Assembly (NCBI GenBank): GCA_003640385.1
Contig: RCAB01000024.1
Span: forward strand, 62,001-126,000
Direction of reading: 5' to 3'
DNA length: 64,000 nucleotides
DNA from: Setaria digitata
Taxonomy: Eukaryota; Nematoda; Chromadorea; Rhabditida; Setariidae
The notes under the pieces were generated by a model. That model made no database searches, was not told the DNA's origin, and saw only the letters and a program-made list of their open reading frames with translations. This document shows, piece by piece, positions 37,940 through 52,357 of the stretch. A program made the position numbers and the translations under genes. Within the stretch, counting starts at the first letter, position 1, and each line of letters starts with the position of its first letter.

Positions 37940-40900
37940 TTGCACATATTATTTCTATGTTAATTTTCTGATCAACCGGTATTAAGTCTGAAAATGAACT
38001 TCAATGTTGAATTATCCTGACACTGCGTTCAGTCCCCAGTTTTAAACAAATCTGTAATTCAGCAAATAAAAGCTCTCTCCGATGGTAAGAACATGGTTGT
38101 AAGGGAAACGAGCACAGTTTTAAGATATTTAAAAACTTATGACTTTGTTTTATGGTAGTATCTCGAGGAAAAATAAGTCTGACTTAAATTCCCCAAACAA
38201 AAATGCATAGATCTGCTTAGAAAAGTCTCCTCTCCGCGAGACATGTTTATCATTTTTACTGTCTTACTGTATGCGCAGATACAGCTGAATGCAAAACTTG
38301 AAGAAACTTCTAGCGTAGAAAGAAATTTTAGTGAATCATTACTGTTGAAACGTTTTGAAGAAAAATTCCACCCTTGATTGTTTGCATGCCCTGTTTCCCA
38401 CCACTTTACTGAGTTTTTCCTCCTGCAACTGAATAATATTAGAAATTGCATCATAGAAATTCAGGGATCTCTGGGTTTCATTTTAGAAATTTCAATGAAA
38501 ATTTAATTATCGGCAAGTAAAAGGCTAAAAGAGATCACAAGGATCAAATGACTGGAGAAGCGAGTGCCTAAAATAAACTTCGTCACATTTGCAAACCTGC
38601 CATTGATACATGCTATCACCATTATCAAGTATTAGCAACTTTAAGTACCCCCAAAGTTGTATTGTTTGTTTTGTTTTTCCCCAATAGAATAGTTGGAGTT
38701 TTAAACGATGGTTGTATATCTGATTTGAAATGTTAATGATAACCGGAGTTCATTTAAAATTTTATTAATTGAAATAACGTAGAAAAATTCTCCTGCAGCT
38801 TGTGCTAGGAATAGTTGCATTAAAAGTTATAGAACGAAAAAAGTTATGGATAAAACTGGAAGGAATTGAAGCGAAACTATTTTACAAAAAACGCACATTT
38901 CATCATGAAAATAATTTGAAGCTTGCCGCTGCTCAGAAATAGAATGTATTGAGGTTTAGAAATTAATTGAAACTTCAGCTAAACAGCTGCATCGATAACA
39001 AATTACTTTCCATATATTAATCAATTCTAGGATTTCACTGTTTACTATTAGGTATTACTAATGCTTTTTAATATATATATATATATCGCTGGCTTTTTTA
39101 AGCTTCATTTTGCCGAACCGAATTTTAACCGATTGCTTTTCAATTGTGTAATGAATTTTCAAATTTCATAGAACTATTAGTTTTGTTGATACTTTGTTTC
39201 TTTCCTTCCTGGATGCTCTGCCTTATTTGTTGCATAATCCATTTTACTAATTTGAATAAATTTCGTACCCTATCGCATCACCCTAATTTTTTTGCTTATT
39301 GCTGCTTTGTTTTCTCTACTTACTGATGATTCAACACAATGCTGCTACCTGGACCTAATGCATGCTACAATCATTACTTCTACTTGCCGTGGAATTCCTT
39401 CAACCTTTGCTTTTGATGCATGCATTCCGCTCCCATTTCCCATCTTATTTATCAGAGATTTTCTACTGCTTCCCGGCCAATCGAAAATTGCAACCAAAGC
39501 CATCAGAGTTAAAAATACTTCCCACATAGCACATGCTTTCAGCACTATTTGATCTTGAAATTTTCTCTATGGTCCTTACTTGAGTTGCACAAAAAAGTCG
39601 TTGTCGCCCAGCGAGTTAGTTTAGCAATTTTAGCAAACCCGTACTCAACCACGGGTTTCGACAAGGTTTGCTAATTTTAACTTAATGACGATAGGATACA
39701 ATGTTGTAGCCTTGTGTTATTGTGACTGGGGAGTGTCGAAAATCTTCTTTCCCACAGAACTTCTTTGTTAGTTTTGTCCGCAGAACCCGGAGTCCGTCAG
39801 CCACACTGTCTGAGGGTGATTTCATAATCGGAAACCATTTTATCAGTTTTAAAGTGTATTTTAAAAAACAACTGACATATTTTTTTTGCTTTGGAAATTT
39901 CATTAATTTTGTGATTAACTTCCAAAAAACTTGTGTTGGGCAACCCGCAATAGTTAAACTGTATTATTCTGCTTTTCAAAACAAGCACAAACCACACGGG
40001 AAAAATGACAAAAGAAACCGTTTCAAATGGGTAAGAAAAAGACCTGTGGCTTTTAATATAAGCCATTTAACAATAATGATGAGGTAGTTCTGGAGTTATT
40101 CTGTCATCTTTTTGTAGTTGCAGTCCAATGAACACCAGTGCTTAACAAATATTAAGTTCAGGAGAATTACAAATGGCGCTTACTGTTTCTTGCAGCCTAC
40201 GCGCAACAGTGTTGGTCTGATCTGCTCTGCAAGTTCGTACATCCACGACAACAATGAAACTGCAAACGGTGAACCTGGTGATGCACTGTTGAGGATGGAT
40301 TGCGAACCGAGACTAGATCCTTCTTTGACAAAAGACTCATTTATGTTACGTTGTAGTTACTGGATTGTCTTTCTGAAGAATTATCTTAAGTAACTGGTTG
40401 AACTTATACATTCAAATCAATTAAATATCATTTTGACTTTGTCGAATAAATAAAACTTGGTAATCAACTGATGTTGATAATCGATTGTGAAAGCAAGTTT
40501 ATGCGCCGATTAAACACCATTCTACAGCTAAGCTGTAAGTTATGCCTGTGTTACAAGTTTGGAAAGGTTTCATGTACTTCTTACTTCCATGGGGAAGAGT
40601 TATTTCTTAAGAGTGGAAAAATGGAATTTTTTTCTTTAGGAAATATCAAAAAGATGGAAGGAGAAGAGATAAGGAAGGGGACAAACAAAAAGGACAGTTT
40701 TGATGTACATTTTATTACAAAGTGATAGAAATGTGATTTATTTTACTCCTTTTTTTTCTGGAAGTTTAAAGTATGTGGAGGTTCTACGACAACTGTATAA
40801 ATTTATTAATAGTATCAAGATCAATTTCGAGATTTTGATTTTCTGAGCTTTCAGGATACTTGTTTGCATTAATTGTTCGATATAATCTGAAAGTTTCAAG

Positions 40901-42592
40901 AGGAGTATATCGATTACCACCTGGAATCTTGTTGCATGGGAGACTGATATTACTGTAACCATAACAAAACAAAAAAAATATTATTGCATTCAGAATTCAA
41001 ATGAAAATTTGAAAGCAATTCTTGCTATTTTCCCTCAAGATGAACTGTTAAGAAATAAACAATGACTGTGTGAGTGCAATAATTTAACTTAGTTCTTAAG
41101 TATGACGAAGGAAGTTGAGATTATTAAGCACTCGCCTGAAATTGAACATTGAATTGGACATTTCAAATTGAAGTTTTAAATTAGATCAATTTGTCCATCC
41201 AGACAAGCATAAGAATATTTCTGCATTAGAAAGTGAATCAAGTGTCAAATCGAAGTAAAATGGTTTATCAGGTAAAATGATGGTCTATTACCTCGTTTGT
41301 TTCATGACTTTACATCACCAACAAATTTATTTCCTTGTTCCGTCACTATTGATGGCCTCAAAAAAACGAAGTTTCACACTTATTTAACTATCACCTAACA
41401 AATAAAAATACTGAATAATAAGATTATATGACACTTACCTGACAGAAGGTTACAAAGCACTGGTGTGAAATATGTTATCATGTAAAAGCCGTTAGAAATT
41501 TAACAACTTATGGTTTGGAACGTCGGAATCCTATTATCTATTTCACTACACATTATCTGATTGAATTTAAGAATTAGATTATTGGTAATAATTCGAATTA
41601 TTGGTCTTTCCAGTGCAGCAGTTATTACCGAATAAAAATGAAAACTACTAGCTTATGTTTAATACATAGTAATCGCGGTAGGATACTGGTACCATGAGAA
41701 CACATATTTTTGTAGAAAATGAACCCTAAGTCCTCCCAGCTTGAACTAAAGTCAAATTTAACATTTGACTAACTTCTTTCCATGATTTTATTACTCATGA
41801 TGCTTATTTTCTAAAACAGAAATTTCGGCTCTCGAAATGGAATATTGATAAATATTTAGCGAATAATATTGCTAGCAAATATTTTTTAAGTGAAACTAAT
41901 AAGAAATTGAACTCAGTTCCAGTATTGTATGTTGCAAAGCATTTTGGCTATTTCAGAATCTTATCTCTAAGGAGAGTGCATTATTCCTTGCCCAGCACAA
42001 AAGATTTTGTAATGAATGCAAATTGAAAGGATCATAAATATTATGGTCTAGAATCTTTCCTCGAATCTTTAAATTGAATACATGCCTCTTCTGTTAATCA
42101 AATATTGCTTTTAACTGCAGTATCTTGCCTTCTTTATGACTTACCTATCTTTCCTCAAATTTATAACAATATCTATGTTAAACAACCAAATGTTCGTCTA
42201 CTGTTCAGGAATATGTAAGCCTGAGAATAAGAAGACAGAGAAGCATAAAAAACCGCATTAATTTTTTCAGGACAATTCAAAGATGCCCAGGATAAAAGAA
42301 AACTAAGAGTTCAAGGTTTTCTGGCCATGGATTGAATTCCAAAACAGTGACGGTATAATGAGGCTTCGTTGAGCAGATCAGAAACTGGAGAAATCCGAAA
42401 ATCATATTGGAAAACCAAAAGTTGCCACTCAATTTCTACATTGATTATCAACAAAATTTTACCTTTTTGGCCTTTGAGATGAAAACAGAACACCTATTGG
42501 GAATTAATTTCCTAAATACGTCCTTATTAAAGACGGACTGTTGATGGACTGGACCGAAATAAAAACGCTGCTTTTCAGGCGAAACAGACCGG

Positions 42593-42810
42593 CAATTGAC
42601 ATTTCCTCGCGCAACGAATTAGTATTATGTGAAATTTTTGACTACGGCTTGGTAATTTCCGAAAAATTAAAATGAAAATAAAATTTCAGTGTGAAATGAG
42701 NACAATTGACATTTCCTCGCGCAACGAATTAGTATTATGTGAAATTTTTGACTACAGCTTGGTAATTTCCGAAAAATTAAAATGAAAATAAAATTTCAGT
42801 GTGAAATGAG
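42593..42810. repeat. near-perfect ~108-bp direct duplication flanking an N
   Basis: Bases 42593-42700 and 42703-42810 differ at one position (GACTACGG versus GACTACAG). A single N stands at 42701. Both copies are non-coding. The pattern suits either a true tandem duplication or two haplotypes or contig ends joined twice during assembly. Confidence 0.9.
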
Positions 42811-43856
42811 ATTGATTGCATTTAACCGTACATTTTAAGTTAATCATTTTAGTTTCAAGCAATATCTGTGATCGGAAATTTCATCCCTTCTCGAAAAAAA
42901 AAAATTTGAATGAAATCCTTCCGCTTGTTTTGTTTGGCGCCACACCGATCGCAAATTATAAAATTTAATTTAAGTAAACGAAATCTCCATTTTCGCATCT
43001 AGGATTACCGTAGTTGGAGAAACGTCAGTAAAAACTGGCTTTAAACTCACAATGGGAACTGAGTACCTGTCGAAAATAAAAAAGTGATCGTTCTGTCGCA
43101 TGTCTGCATTTCTTTCTTTTCAGTTTAGTTAAGATGAAAATGCTTTCTCACTTGGAGAAACGAATTTTACCAAATGTGAACAACAGCACAATAGTTGACA
43201 AGTTAGAGTACTGGATTAACTTGTGCTAGATCGCAAGTGCTGTACTTGTTTGAAGTATCGAAGCATGATCTTCTGAGGATTCCATCTCTGATAAAACTCT
43301 GATGATGCAACGATCATCGTGGTCGCTTCTTTTCATGAATGTACGACGGTTGCTTTCCTGTCAGAAGTACTTGCAGTGAGATCATCTCCCGCTTTATATG
43401 CCTCATTCTTCTTCCCTTAGGATTTTTGCTGAAAGGTTGACAGATAAGATTAGATGGCAGGCGATTGCATGCTGTTGGCTTGCTGATAAACCAGCTGGTT
43501 TGTTATATCATCGTTATATTCGTACCCGTTGCTTTGTTGATGGTTATTGTTCCGTTCTGTTATCACCTGTATCCCTCATTCTTTCCCAATGACTGATTAC
43601 AGATGAACATTTCGAGCACTTATCGATAAGCCGTGTGATAGTCTGTGGAAGGGAATGAAATGAAGGGACGGTCTTGCGATCCGACGGTTAGTGGCAAGAG
43701 GTGAAAGGGAAGGTGACATTGTCAACAGTAGCATACTCTTCACATCCTTCCCATGCATTCAAGCGAAAGTACTCCTGCCGATAATGCTGCATGTGCGGGT
43801 GCAGGTGCTACTGAATGATAAATGATAAGAAGATCCGGGGTGACCCCACAGGGGGT

Positions 43857-44219
43857 TACATGAGAAGTCGGAAAGATTGAGAGGATGAAGAGAAAAGACT
43901 GGAAAGAGCAGAAAAAAGATCGGATTCTGATGATAGTGATAGCTCCTTAACCTGCGGACGCCTAAGGGAATGAATCTGTGGCAGAAGAAGGGAACAATTC
44001 TGCTCGTGGATGGGTGTCGACGAGCCGAAGTGGACAGAGGAGGGGTGGAAAGACCAGAAACGGAACATCGTCACACTACAAGAGAGCGCAAGAAAGCGAA
44101 TCTGCGTCAGTAAGGTGCTCGAGTGATGACCCAACACGTTGATTCGGCTATCGTACCGCTGCTGCTTCTCACGCAGACTGTAATCCATCTGATGCTGCTC
44201 CAACGGACACACGCCATTC
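43857..44219 (-). other. candidate orphan exon, Gln-rich helix
   Basis: Minus-strand frame open from an acceptor-like gggaatag at 44220 to a stop just below 43857. Its first 40 residues (PLEQHQMDYSLREKQQRYD, then INVLGHHSSTLLTQ) read like a coiled-coil segment, and the DNA here is richer in G and C than its surroundings. The later part looks less protein-like and may be intron; a donor could be GT at about 44071. No neighbouring exons were found, so gene identity is unknown. Confidence 0.25.
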
Positions 44220-46293
44220 CTATTCCCAATTCGCAGATCGGTAATCTTACATTCACTTCCTTAGTGTGACTTTTGCCTTTTTCCTCCCTGACTGCTAGAT
44301 ACGTCAAATAAGTCAGACATTGGTGTGTTGGCGGCACGTGAGTATTCACTGAAGATATTGTTTCCTGAGGATGGTGAAACTGCGTTGGAATGCGCCCAAT
44401 AGCAGTGAAGTTACGTTATCCACTTCCAGAGTATTTTAGTACCGGGTGAACTTTCTATGCATTCGAATAATGGTCGGACTGGACATTTGTGCAAAATTTT
44501 CTCGCTTATAAGATTGTAGTGACAGAAAGCATTTGCAGCCATGTCGTCATCACTACACTTGTCTCATTTGTATACCTGATACCTATTCCAGAATCTGCTG
44601 CTTGACACATTTCCATTTTTTCGCTATCAGCTACATCCATCGTGATGTTTGGATCAGAACAGTTTTGTCACATTCGAATAGCGAAAGCAAATTCTTGTTT
44701 TCTGAAGTTCTCTATCAAAAGACTTGAAATTTTCAGCCTTTGTTTTCGACTGTTTTTTATGACTAGCCTTTTAAAATACCTGGATTTTGATCGCTATCAC
44801 CTGTAGCAAAGAAACTTTTACCGGACATGAGATGCCAAAATATTTCAATCTAAAGTTAATTTTATTTTCGCTTTAGTTTAATTCTGGATAACACAAACAA
44901 CGTGTTGCTAGTTTCGTATCTCACACGACTAACCGCTGCAAATTTAATAATGTGAGTATGCCTCAAGCATGAAATACAATACTAATTAGCTTAATTGTGA
45001 AAATATTCCAATTTAGACCACAGTGAAAGAACAGAAATTTCTTATAAGATCTGTCTCATAAGACAATTTGTGAATGAATATCCATTCAGTTAATTTCAAC
45101 CCTGCAACAGCTTGCAGTTGTTTAGTTCGTTCTTCATTCATTTATAGATCAGACAATCACATAGTCAAATCCTTTTCAAGGTGAAATTTTGCGTCCAAAT
45201 TAGTTGAAAAAAGGATGAGGAATAGTGACTGGAAGAAGCAATTGACTGCCGCGCAAAAAATGTCTCGAAACTTAAGAAAGGTTGTCATTGGTTTCACAAC
45301 TGCCTAATAGATGGTTCGCTATGTAATAAAATAACTATAATGGAACTTTTAGCTCTTTAAAAAAAGATGAATAAAGATTGCAAGTACTAGAAGTATGAAG
45401 GCTTTGAGATCAACTGAAGCAGAAATATCGGGAAACAATAAGCTTTTTTACCGTTTGGTAAGCAATCATAGTGATACATAGTGATCTCGGTCAAAGAATT
45501 TTAAACATGCTCAAGGATTTAGCAATCATGGATTTAAAGAACTTTTTCAAACAAGTTTTGTTGAGGAAATGGTATTTTGACACGGTTTCCACAGCATGAG
45601 GAAAAGAATAACGTATTCTGAAGAAAATCCGAAAAATAATCTCTGAAAAAAAACGCAACAAAGAATTGTTTGATTCAAAGTACCTCGGTTTTATTACTTT
45701 TGAGCCAGTCTGTTTAGCTGAATATTTGTGTAGTATGATTTAATTTCTTTCCGATCAGGCACAATCACAACATTAGAAAGATGGAACCTTTCTCTTTTTT
45801 TTGAGAAGGACTCGTTTCACAAAATCACATTCTGCGGAGTTGTTTCTTATATTGTAAAGACAATACAAAACAGGTTTTGGTTGTCGGGATTGTACTGATG
45901 ATCTCGCGAAGCATTCTCATCAGCTTAATTTACTGAATATTAATTGTCATTTATTAATAAGCCGTGTCTTATAGATCTAAAAAATAAATATGAAAATTTA
46001 TTTAATTTGTTCAGTAGCATTGAACATTTCGAACGAACTTATAGCTGAATAAATCCTTAAATCCTCTTTTTCTTACCCAAAACATTTTCAATTTTTGCTA
46101 TTATAGCTTTAGATTTGACTAGGAAGCAATTTTTTTGCTTTTTGGAGATGATTTTTTTTCGTTCAGAAAATAAAATTTTTCACTTAAAATAACGAAGAGG
46201 TTCTCAATTTCTTCTTTGTTAAAACTTCCTTGTAGAAGTTCACTAAATATGAAAAGAAAAAAAAAAATGAAAATGTGAAAAGAACATTTTTAG

Positions 46294-49200
46294 GAAAAGC
46301 AGAGGTGGAGTGCGGTGAAGATACGATCGAAGTGGTGTTTTTGACAGAAAGCGTGTTCCAGGGTCGAATTTATGTTGTTGGGCATTCAAACGACGGACAT
46401 TGCGTATCACGTGATACCGGACGTCGAACTACGTCAATCACGGTACGGAAGGACCAATGCGGCGTTGCTATCACGAGATCCGTTAGTTCATTTGTCATTT
46501 TGCGATAACATGTGTCTTTTTCAGGCTTCTTCTGATGCATTCACAACACTAAGATGGATGACAGAAAGATTACAGCGATGCTAGACCTGTTTGCCTAAAG
46601 CTATCTTCATCTTGCCTCCTAAGCAAATCATTTTCTCGAATATGCTAGAAAGTTGCTTCCTTCCGTTATAAATAACAATCTCTAACTTCAGTCACTTAGT
46701 ACTGAAGGTGTAATCCACCTTGTTGTTTTAATTTCTTAAAGTTTGAACTTAAACTAACATGCTTAATATCTTCACTCCATTGCTCTCTTCTACCTTCTGA
46801 CAACTGCAGAATATGGTCTATACTTCTGGTAATTAACTGCCGACTTTTGCTTTAAAATTAGCTCAAGCTGAAAATTCGAACGCTGCGCAGTGACTATGTT
46901 ATAAGTTCCTCTTCGAATTAAATGCATTGATTCTAATGAATTTAGTGGAGAGAAATTAAACCCTGTGATAATCTGGTTTAGGATCCTTCTCAGTTCCTTA
47001 CAAATGAAAATATGTTACAAACAGCCCCTGCAATATCCTGAAACTTTTTTCATTTGTTTGTTGACCCTTTGCTGACTGTTTGACTTTTAGTGACCTCCAC
47101 TGGCTTATTACACCTGTAAATCAAAACTAAAAGGCTTCAAGGAAAAAATTCTCATTACCTTAACTAAATACCATTAAATCCTACTAAATGATCGCGAGCT
47201 TCAAGTAATTCATTTCATTACTGGAAATACACTAATTTGGTTGATAGCGAATCACTACTGATCGATTAAAGAACCAAAATGTTTGGCTTTCCATAGTTCA
47301 TTTTATGGCAGTTATAGTGAGAAAATTTAAATAAATTCGTTTCTTCATGGAATGAAAGGGAAGATTTTACAACTGACGTAATTAATGGATTGAAGCTTTG
47401 ACTAGTAAGATTTTTTCAAAAAAGAATTTTTCATATAAGTTAGAATTATATTCATCTTTGTGATATTTTTTTTCGGGATACGAACATTGATAATTACTTT
47501 CCACTTTATATTTCTCTTAAAAAAAGGAGACAGGATGTTTTGAACAAACAATTAAAAAATAGTTAATGGTCACAATGCTGTAGAATCCGCAACCATCTTA
47601 CTTATCATTGTTAGGAACAGGTATATCTTTTGAGAAAAAGAAGTTCAACTTCCTCATTCAGACCCAAATTACAGTGGTCCATAAATGAGATTAATAAAAG
47701 TGATTGATATTTATAGCTTTTTAGTTTTAAATTAATTCAATTATATTCTAAGGCAGTCATTTCTTGTCTTTTCTTATCTTTCTTAATTGTTTCTTTACTG
47801 AAAGAAAGAAAGTACGACAGATTTTGAAGGCAGTTAATAAAGCTGCTCTTTGAGAGTAATGCTATTAACTAACGAATATGAAACCGAAAACTACCGAATA
47901 ATGAAATCTGCGAAGCAACTAAATTTTAGATCAACTTTAGATCAATAATCGATTTAACGACCGTTTCATGAATTACAATTTTTAAATTTCTTCACGAAAG
48001 TGCCACTATTATGCTTTAGTTGAAGAGGAAGATCACGCAAGACTTGTGGATACAAAAGAACTGAAAAGGTTATTTGTATTTTTACTGAAACAAATCCTCT
48101 CATGCATTAAAGTTAGTTGCTTGACTTGCTTTCAAAATTTGTTAAATTAAAATTTTCATCGTTATGTTTTTCAGACTTAATATTAAGCACACTTTCACTA
48201 TATATTGCAAAATATCACTTCCAGTTTATTTTTCACTACAACCTAAATTTTTTGCTATAACTTGGAAAAAATTTTGTTTTCTCTCAAATAATTTTAAAGA
48301 AATGTATTAAAAGGGATTAGATAAAGACAATTGAAAACTTGTTCGTAAGCGTGGTGTTGACAAATGACCAGGATGATGTGGACATTTTGCAAGTGATCAT
48401 TATCGATCTCATTTCTACCTTTCAACTGGATGACCTCTGTCGTGCATTACCACATCAAGTGTCCATCCTGCGTTGCTTTTTATGTGCAAGGCAATTCAAC
48501 TTTCCATACATCATCACTTCGTCCGAAAATCGTTGGGAAACATTGCACAACAAAAATTAGTGGATTTAAAAACAGTTTTAACAGCTAAACAAATTGTCTA
48601 AGTAGTTGTTTGCAGATATAGTCAGGCTTATATGTAAATAAGAGTGTTTGCTTCTATGGTACCATGAGCAGAAACTGAAAAGACTTGATATGGAAATTAT
48701 CAGGATTAAATTTCTCTGAATAACTTGAAAAAGATGCTCTATAACTGTTGAGGACTAGAATACTTAGTAGTATCAGTGACATTTATTAGTAAAGTCAATA
48801 ACAGTATGAATATGTGTTAACTCGATATTAGTTACTAAAGTTCCTAATGAAAATTACCTTAATAAGACCGGTAAAACAAGCCTTACAAGTATTTTTGCCA
48901 ACCATTCGACCCAGTTACCTGAGCTAATTTTTTCTTATAACTTATGTGAAGGCAAAGCTGATCACAGAATTGTGTGTGCGCGATATCTTAACATTGAGTG
49001 CCTTCGGTGATATAACTCGTTAATTTTTCTATGAAAATTTCTCTCGAAGACCCTATTTGCGAAAATATTTTTACGATATGTGACATGGATGAGGATGAAC
49101 TTGTTGATGTACGACTCGCTGAATGAATTTTGATAACCTTAAAAAACTGAAGGAAGAAACCGGATTATAAATAAGAAGATGAATAAAACGAAAAATTAAA

Positions 49201-52200
49201 ATTGAATCAATGTTTGAAGACATTTTCACGATATTTTAATGTACATTCATTGACATAGGCAAATTTTTTATTATTCATGATGATTGAGTTTGTGGAAAAG
49301 GAGTAAATTGAATCAGAGTGTATTCTGAAATTCATCGTACACAAAAGTTCTGATTTTGAATCTTGTCAGTGGTTGAATGGAAAACTGAATTTTTACATTT
49401 TGGAAGAAACTCGTGCGGGGCTGTCAGTCTATTTAGTTAGTGCAAATGGAAATGCTTGTGTGAAGAAAGTAAGCGGAATAACTTTTGAGTGTAAAAGATA
49501 TTTAAACTTTTTCTTAGCAACTCGTTTATCATTCCGGTTTCCTGACACTTTCATCTGATTAATTCGATAAGAAACATGGGGAAAACACTTTGGAATAAGA
49601 ACTGAATAAGGAACCCATGCAACTTATTCAATTTTTTAAATAATCGGTGATAGTCCATTTTCATCTATACTCTTTTGGTTTTACAGATCAGAATATGTCT
49701 ACTAACAATAATAGTAATTAATAATCTCAATAATATAAGAAATGAGTAATTAGTAGTAGTAATTGTTGTCGACCAGGGTATTTTGGTCAATAGAAAATTT
49801 GTGTCGCACTGCAGAAAATCCTTATGAAAATGATAGTATTTTTCTTATAGCTGTATCAATGCGACCGAGAATTTTAATCCTTCAAGTAGCATTTACACGG
49901 AATTTCCTTACTGCTTTTGATTTCAGCATGTGTGACAGACGACAGCTTGAGCTGTCATGGGAAAGAATGGACGGGAAGTGTTAATGTTACAGCAATACAA
50001 ATGAATGCTTTATTCAAACTGTTTTTTTCCAAATTTTTAAATTCTATTCATTGCAGACTAATCCACCGGGGATGTTCGCCAATGTGAAAGTGATGATTTC
50101 ATTCCATGAAGAATTTATTACGAAAGTGGACAGAGTTAGTTCATTAGTGTTTCAGTTTTAAAAATTTGCAAGTCCCGAAAAGCTAGACTAAATCTCAAAA
50201 TTTTCTTTCACTAATGCTCGATTTTGTGCTCAAAACACTTTATTATCTTACATTATTTTGATAAAAAAGTGTAAAATAAATCAGGATTTATTTTGATTTA
50301 TATGCAGTTTAATGCGACAATGTATAAAGGATGTAAAATGTGGAGAAAAACAAAACAAAACAAACAAAAGTTACTTGACTTGATGCAAATTTTCATTATT
50401 TCAATATTTCTTCAAATTGAGATGCTATCCTAAAATTCGTTCTGTTTGATTGCTGAACATACAGGAAACTTCTTTCCAACTAGTTATTTGCAATTCAAGC
50501 TGCTAATCAAAATTTATCATGTTGTGACAAATTCTGACACAGCCGTTTGGGAAGACAAGGATATCATAATTGAAACGGATCGGATTCATTAAATAATTTT
50601 CAGGGGTATGAAATTAGTTGCTTCTATATGGAAGCAGATAAAACAGTAACATATCCGTTGACTGTATCAATGAAATCATTGGAACCCTTCACAGAGCTAG
50701 CCGAAATGCCGCGATGCCACTACGAAGTACTGGATCCGATCTCCATGGAACCACTGTCGGTGGTTTCCGTTGGTAGCAAACTCCTCCATAAATGGAAATG
50801 TGATTCTACTGCTACAAGTAAGATATTTTCAACTTCATATAAACTAAACAGAATATGAGCACTGGTTCATTACGATTTTTCTCGAGATCTTTTTTATTTA
50901 GAAAAAGACGCAATACTTTAAGGTGCTGTCAGATTGTTTCAAAATACAACACTACTGAGTAAAAGTTTAGTATAATTTCATCCAAATTTGATTCTCATTT
51001 ATTGCTTTTAAATGAGATAATCCAAGATGTCACGTTATGCTCACCATAAAATGGCGAGAATTGTAACAGGAATAACTTATATTCTCTGTTTCTTTCGTAC
51101 ATCTATGAGATTGAAAATATTAAAAACTGCGCAAAGAAGCTTCCTAGACACAATTCTTTACTACTTTGAAGTTCAACAGCACAATCATTATTTCGTTTTC
51201 TTCTTACATTTCAATTCTCTTTTAAATTCAATCAAATTTCTATAACAAATTTCAAAAGCTACTGTAAATTGAAATTTCAGATTTATGGTGTATGACAGTT
51301 CATTCATGTTTCGTTGAAGATGGATCTGGCACACAATTTGTTATACTGAACGAAGATGGGTATGTTCATTACTTCCAATTTCAAATTTCTATCCACTGAA
51401 TGTCTCCTAATAAATTCACGGCTTGATTGTGAAAAACCCCATGTTCGTATTATTACAAATGACCCAATAAATAAAACTTTACAGTGAGTGAGAAATTTAA
51501 AGAAGTCACTTGTTAAAGCGGATCGCCGACGTTTGTTGTGAAGCAAATTTTATTTCAGATGTGCGATTGACCGATACCTCCTAGATAACCTGGAGTACGG
51601 TCCCAGTGAGTTAGAAGCGCAAAAGGAAGCACATGCATTTAAATTTGCAGATAAGGTGGTAGTTAATTTCCAGTGCTCAATCAGGTTGGATATTCGAGAC
51701 GGTGAATGTCCAGTAAGACCTTTTCATATTATGGGTATCACACAAGTATTCTGAAATTGATCACGTAACATAATGCTAGTACCTTCTGAACAGTTAAAGC
51801 ACCATTCTTAATTATCCAATATCTACCAGTGTAAGCTTCGTATTATATAGAACAGCCATTTTTAATGTCAATTTACTTCGGCCTTGGAACATTCAGAAGC
51901 CGCAATGCCGAGATTTGAGCAATCAGAGAAAAGCAGTAAGGCGGAGAGCATTACCGGATTTGCCGTTAGTGTTAAACTTGACTGATCGTATGGCTGAGGT
52001 AGATGTCCGGGCCCAGCAGATCGACGTATTGGATACTCAGCTAGGTATCGTTTTTTTTACCTGTTGCTCTTATTAACAAGACAAAAATAGTCCTGTCAAG
52101 TTTTCACTATTTAGCGTTTTTTTTTTTTTTTTTTTCTTTCGAAAGTTCCTCTCGTACATAATTCTGTTCATGTAGATTTCGGCGTATCGCCAAACAATCC

Positions 52201-52357
52201 TCGAGTAGCAGCACAGATTCGTCGACTGCAAAGGCCTGAAGGTGACTGTATCAGTACGACATCCGCTGTTGTCGGTGCTTCATTTTGTGCCGCGGTGATG
52301 TTTGTATTTATCGTTCATATCATCTACCTTTACAGAAGGATACAACTTAAACGATGA
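46294..52357 (+). CDS. cuticlin-like ZP-domain transmembrane protein (5' exon not found)
   Basis: Exons seen: 46294-46481, 50057-50134, 50604-50817, 51281-51359, 51559-51712, 51897-52044 and 52176-52357, all in phase, about 314 residues. The ZP module begins at VECGEDTIEVVF and follows the cuticlin pattern closely: CGVAITRS, ISFHEEFITKVDR, CFYMEADKTVTYPL, HKWKCDST, VHSCFVEDGSG, CAIDRYLLDNLEY, VNFQCSIRL. A basic RKAVRRRA motif after the ZP domain is a likely furin-type cleavage site, as expected for release and polymerisation of ZP proteins. A membrane segment (SAVVGASFCAAVMFVFIVHIIY) with a short basic tail ends the protein. Role by family: apical extracellular matrix or cuticle structure. 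The first exon shown needs one base from an upstream exon carrying the signal peptide. The second intron shown, 46482-50056, is unusually long (3.6 kb). AATAAA lies at 52554. Confidence 0.9.

Larger units (their letters stand above)
37900..46293. other. gene-poor region, possible 5' part of the ZP gene
   Basis: About 8.4 kb without a confident gene on either strand. The signal-peptide exon of the ZP gene should lie in its right part but I could not identify it. Content: scattered AT-rich open frames, a TA run near 39071-39086, a duplicated block at 42593-42810 with an N between copies, and a GC-richer zone at about 43390-44350 containing one candidate exon on the minus strand. Confidence 0.45.
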
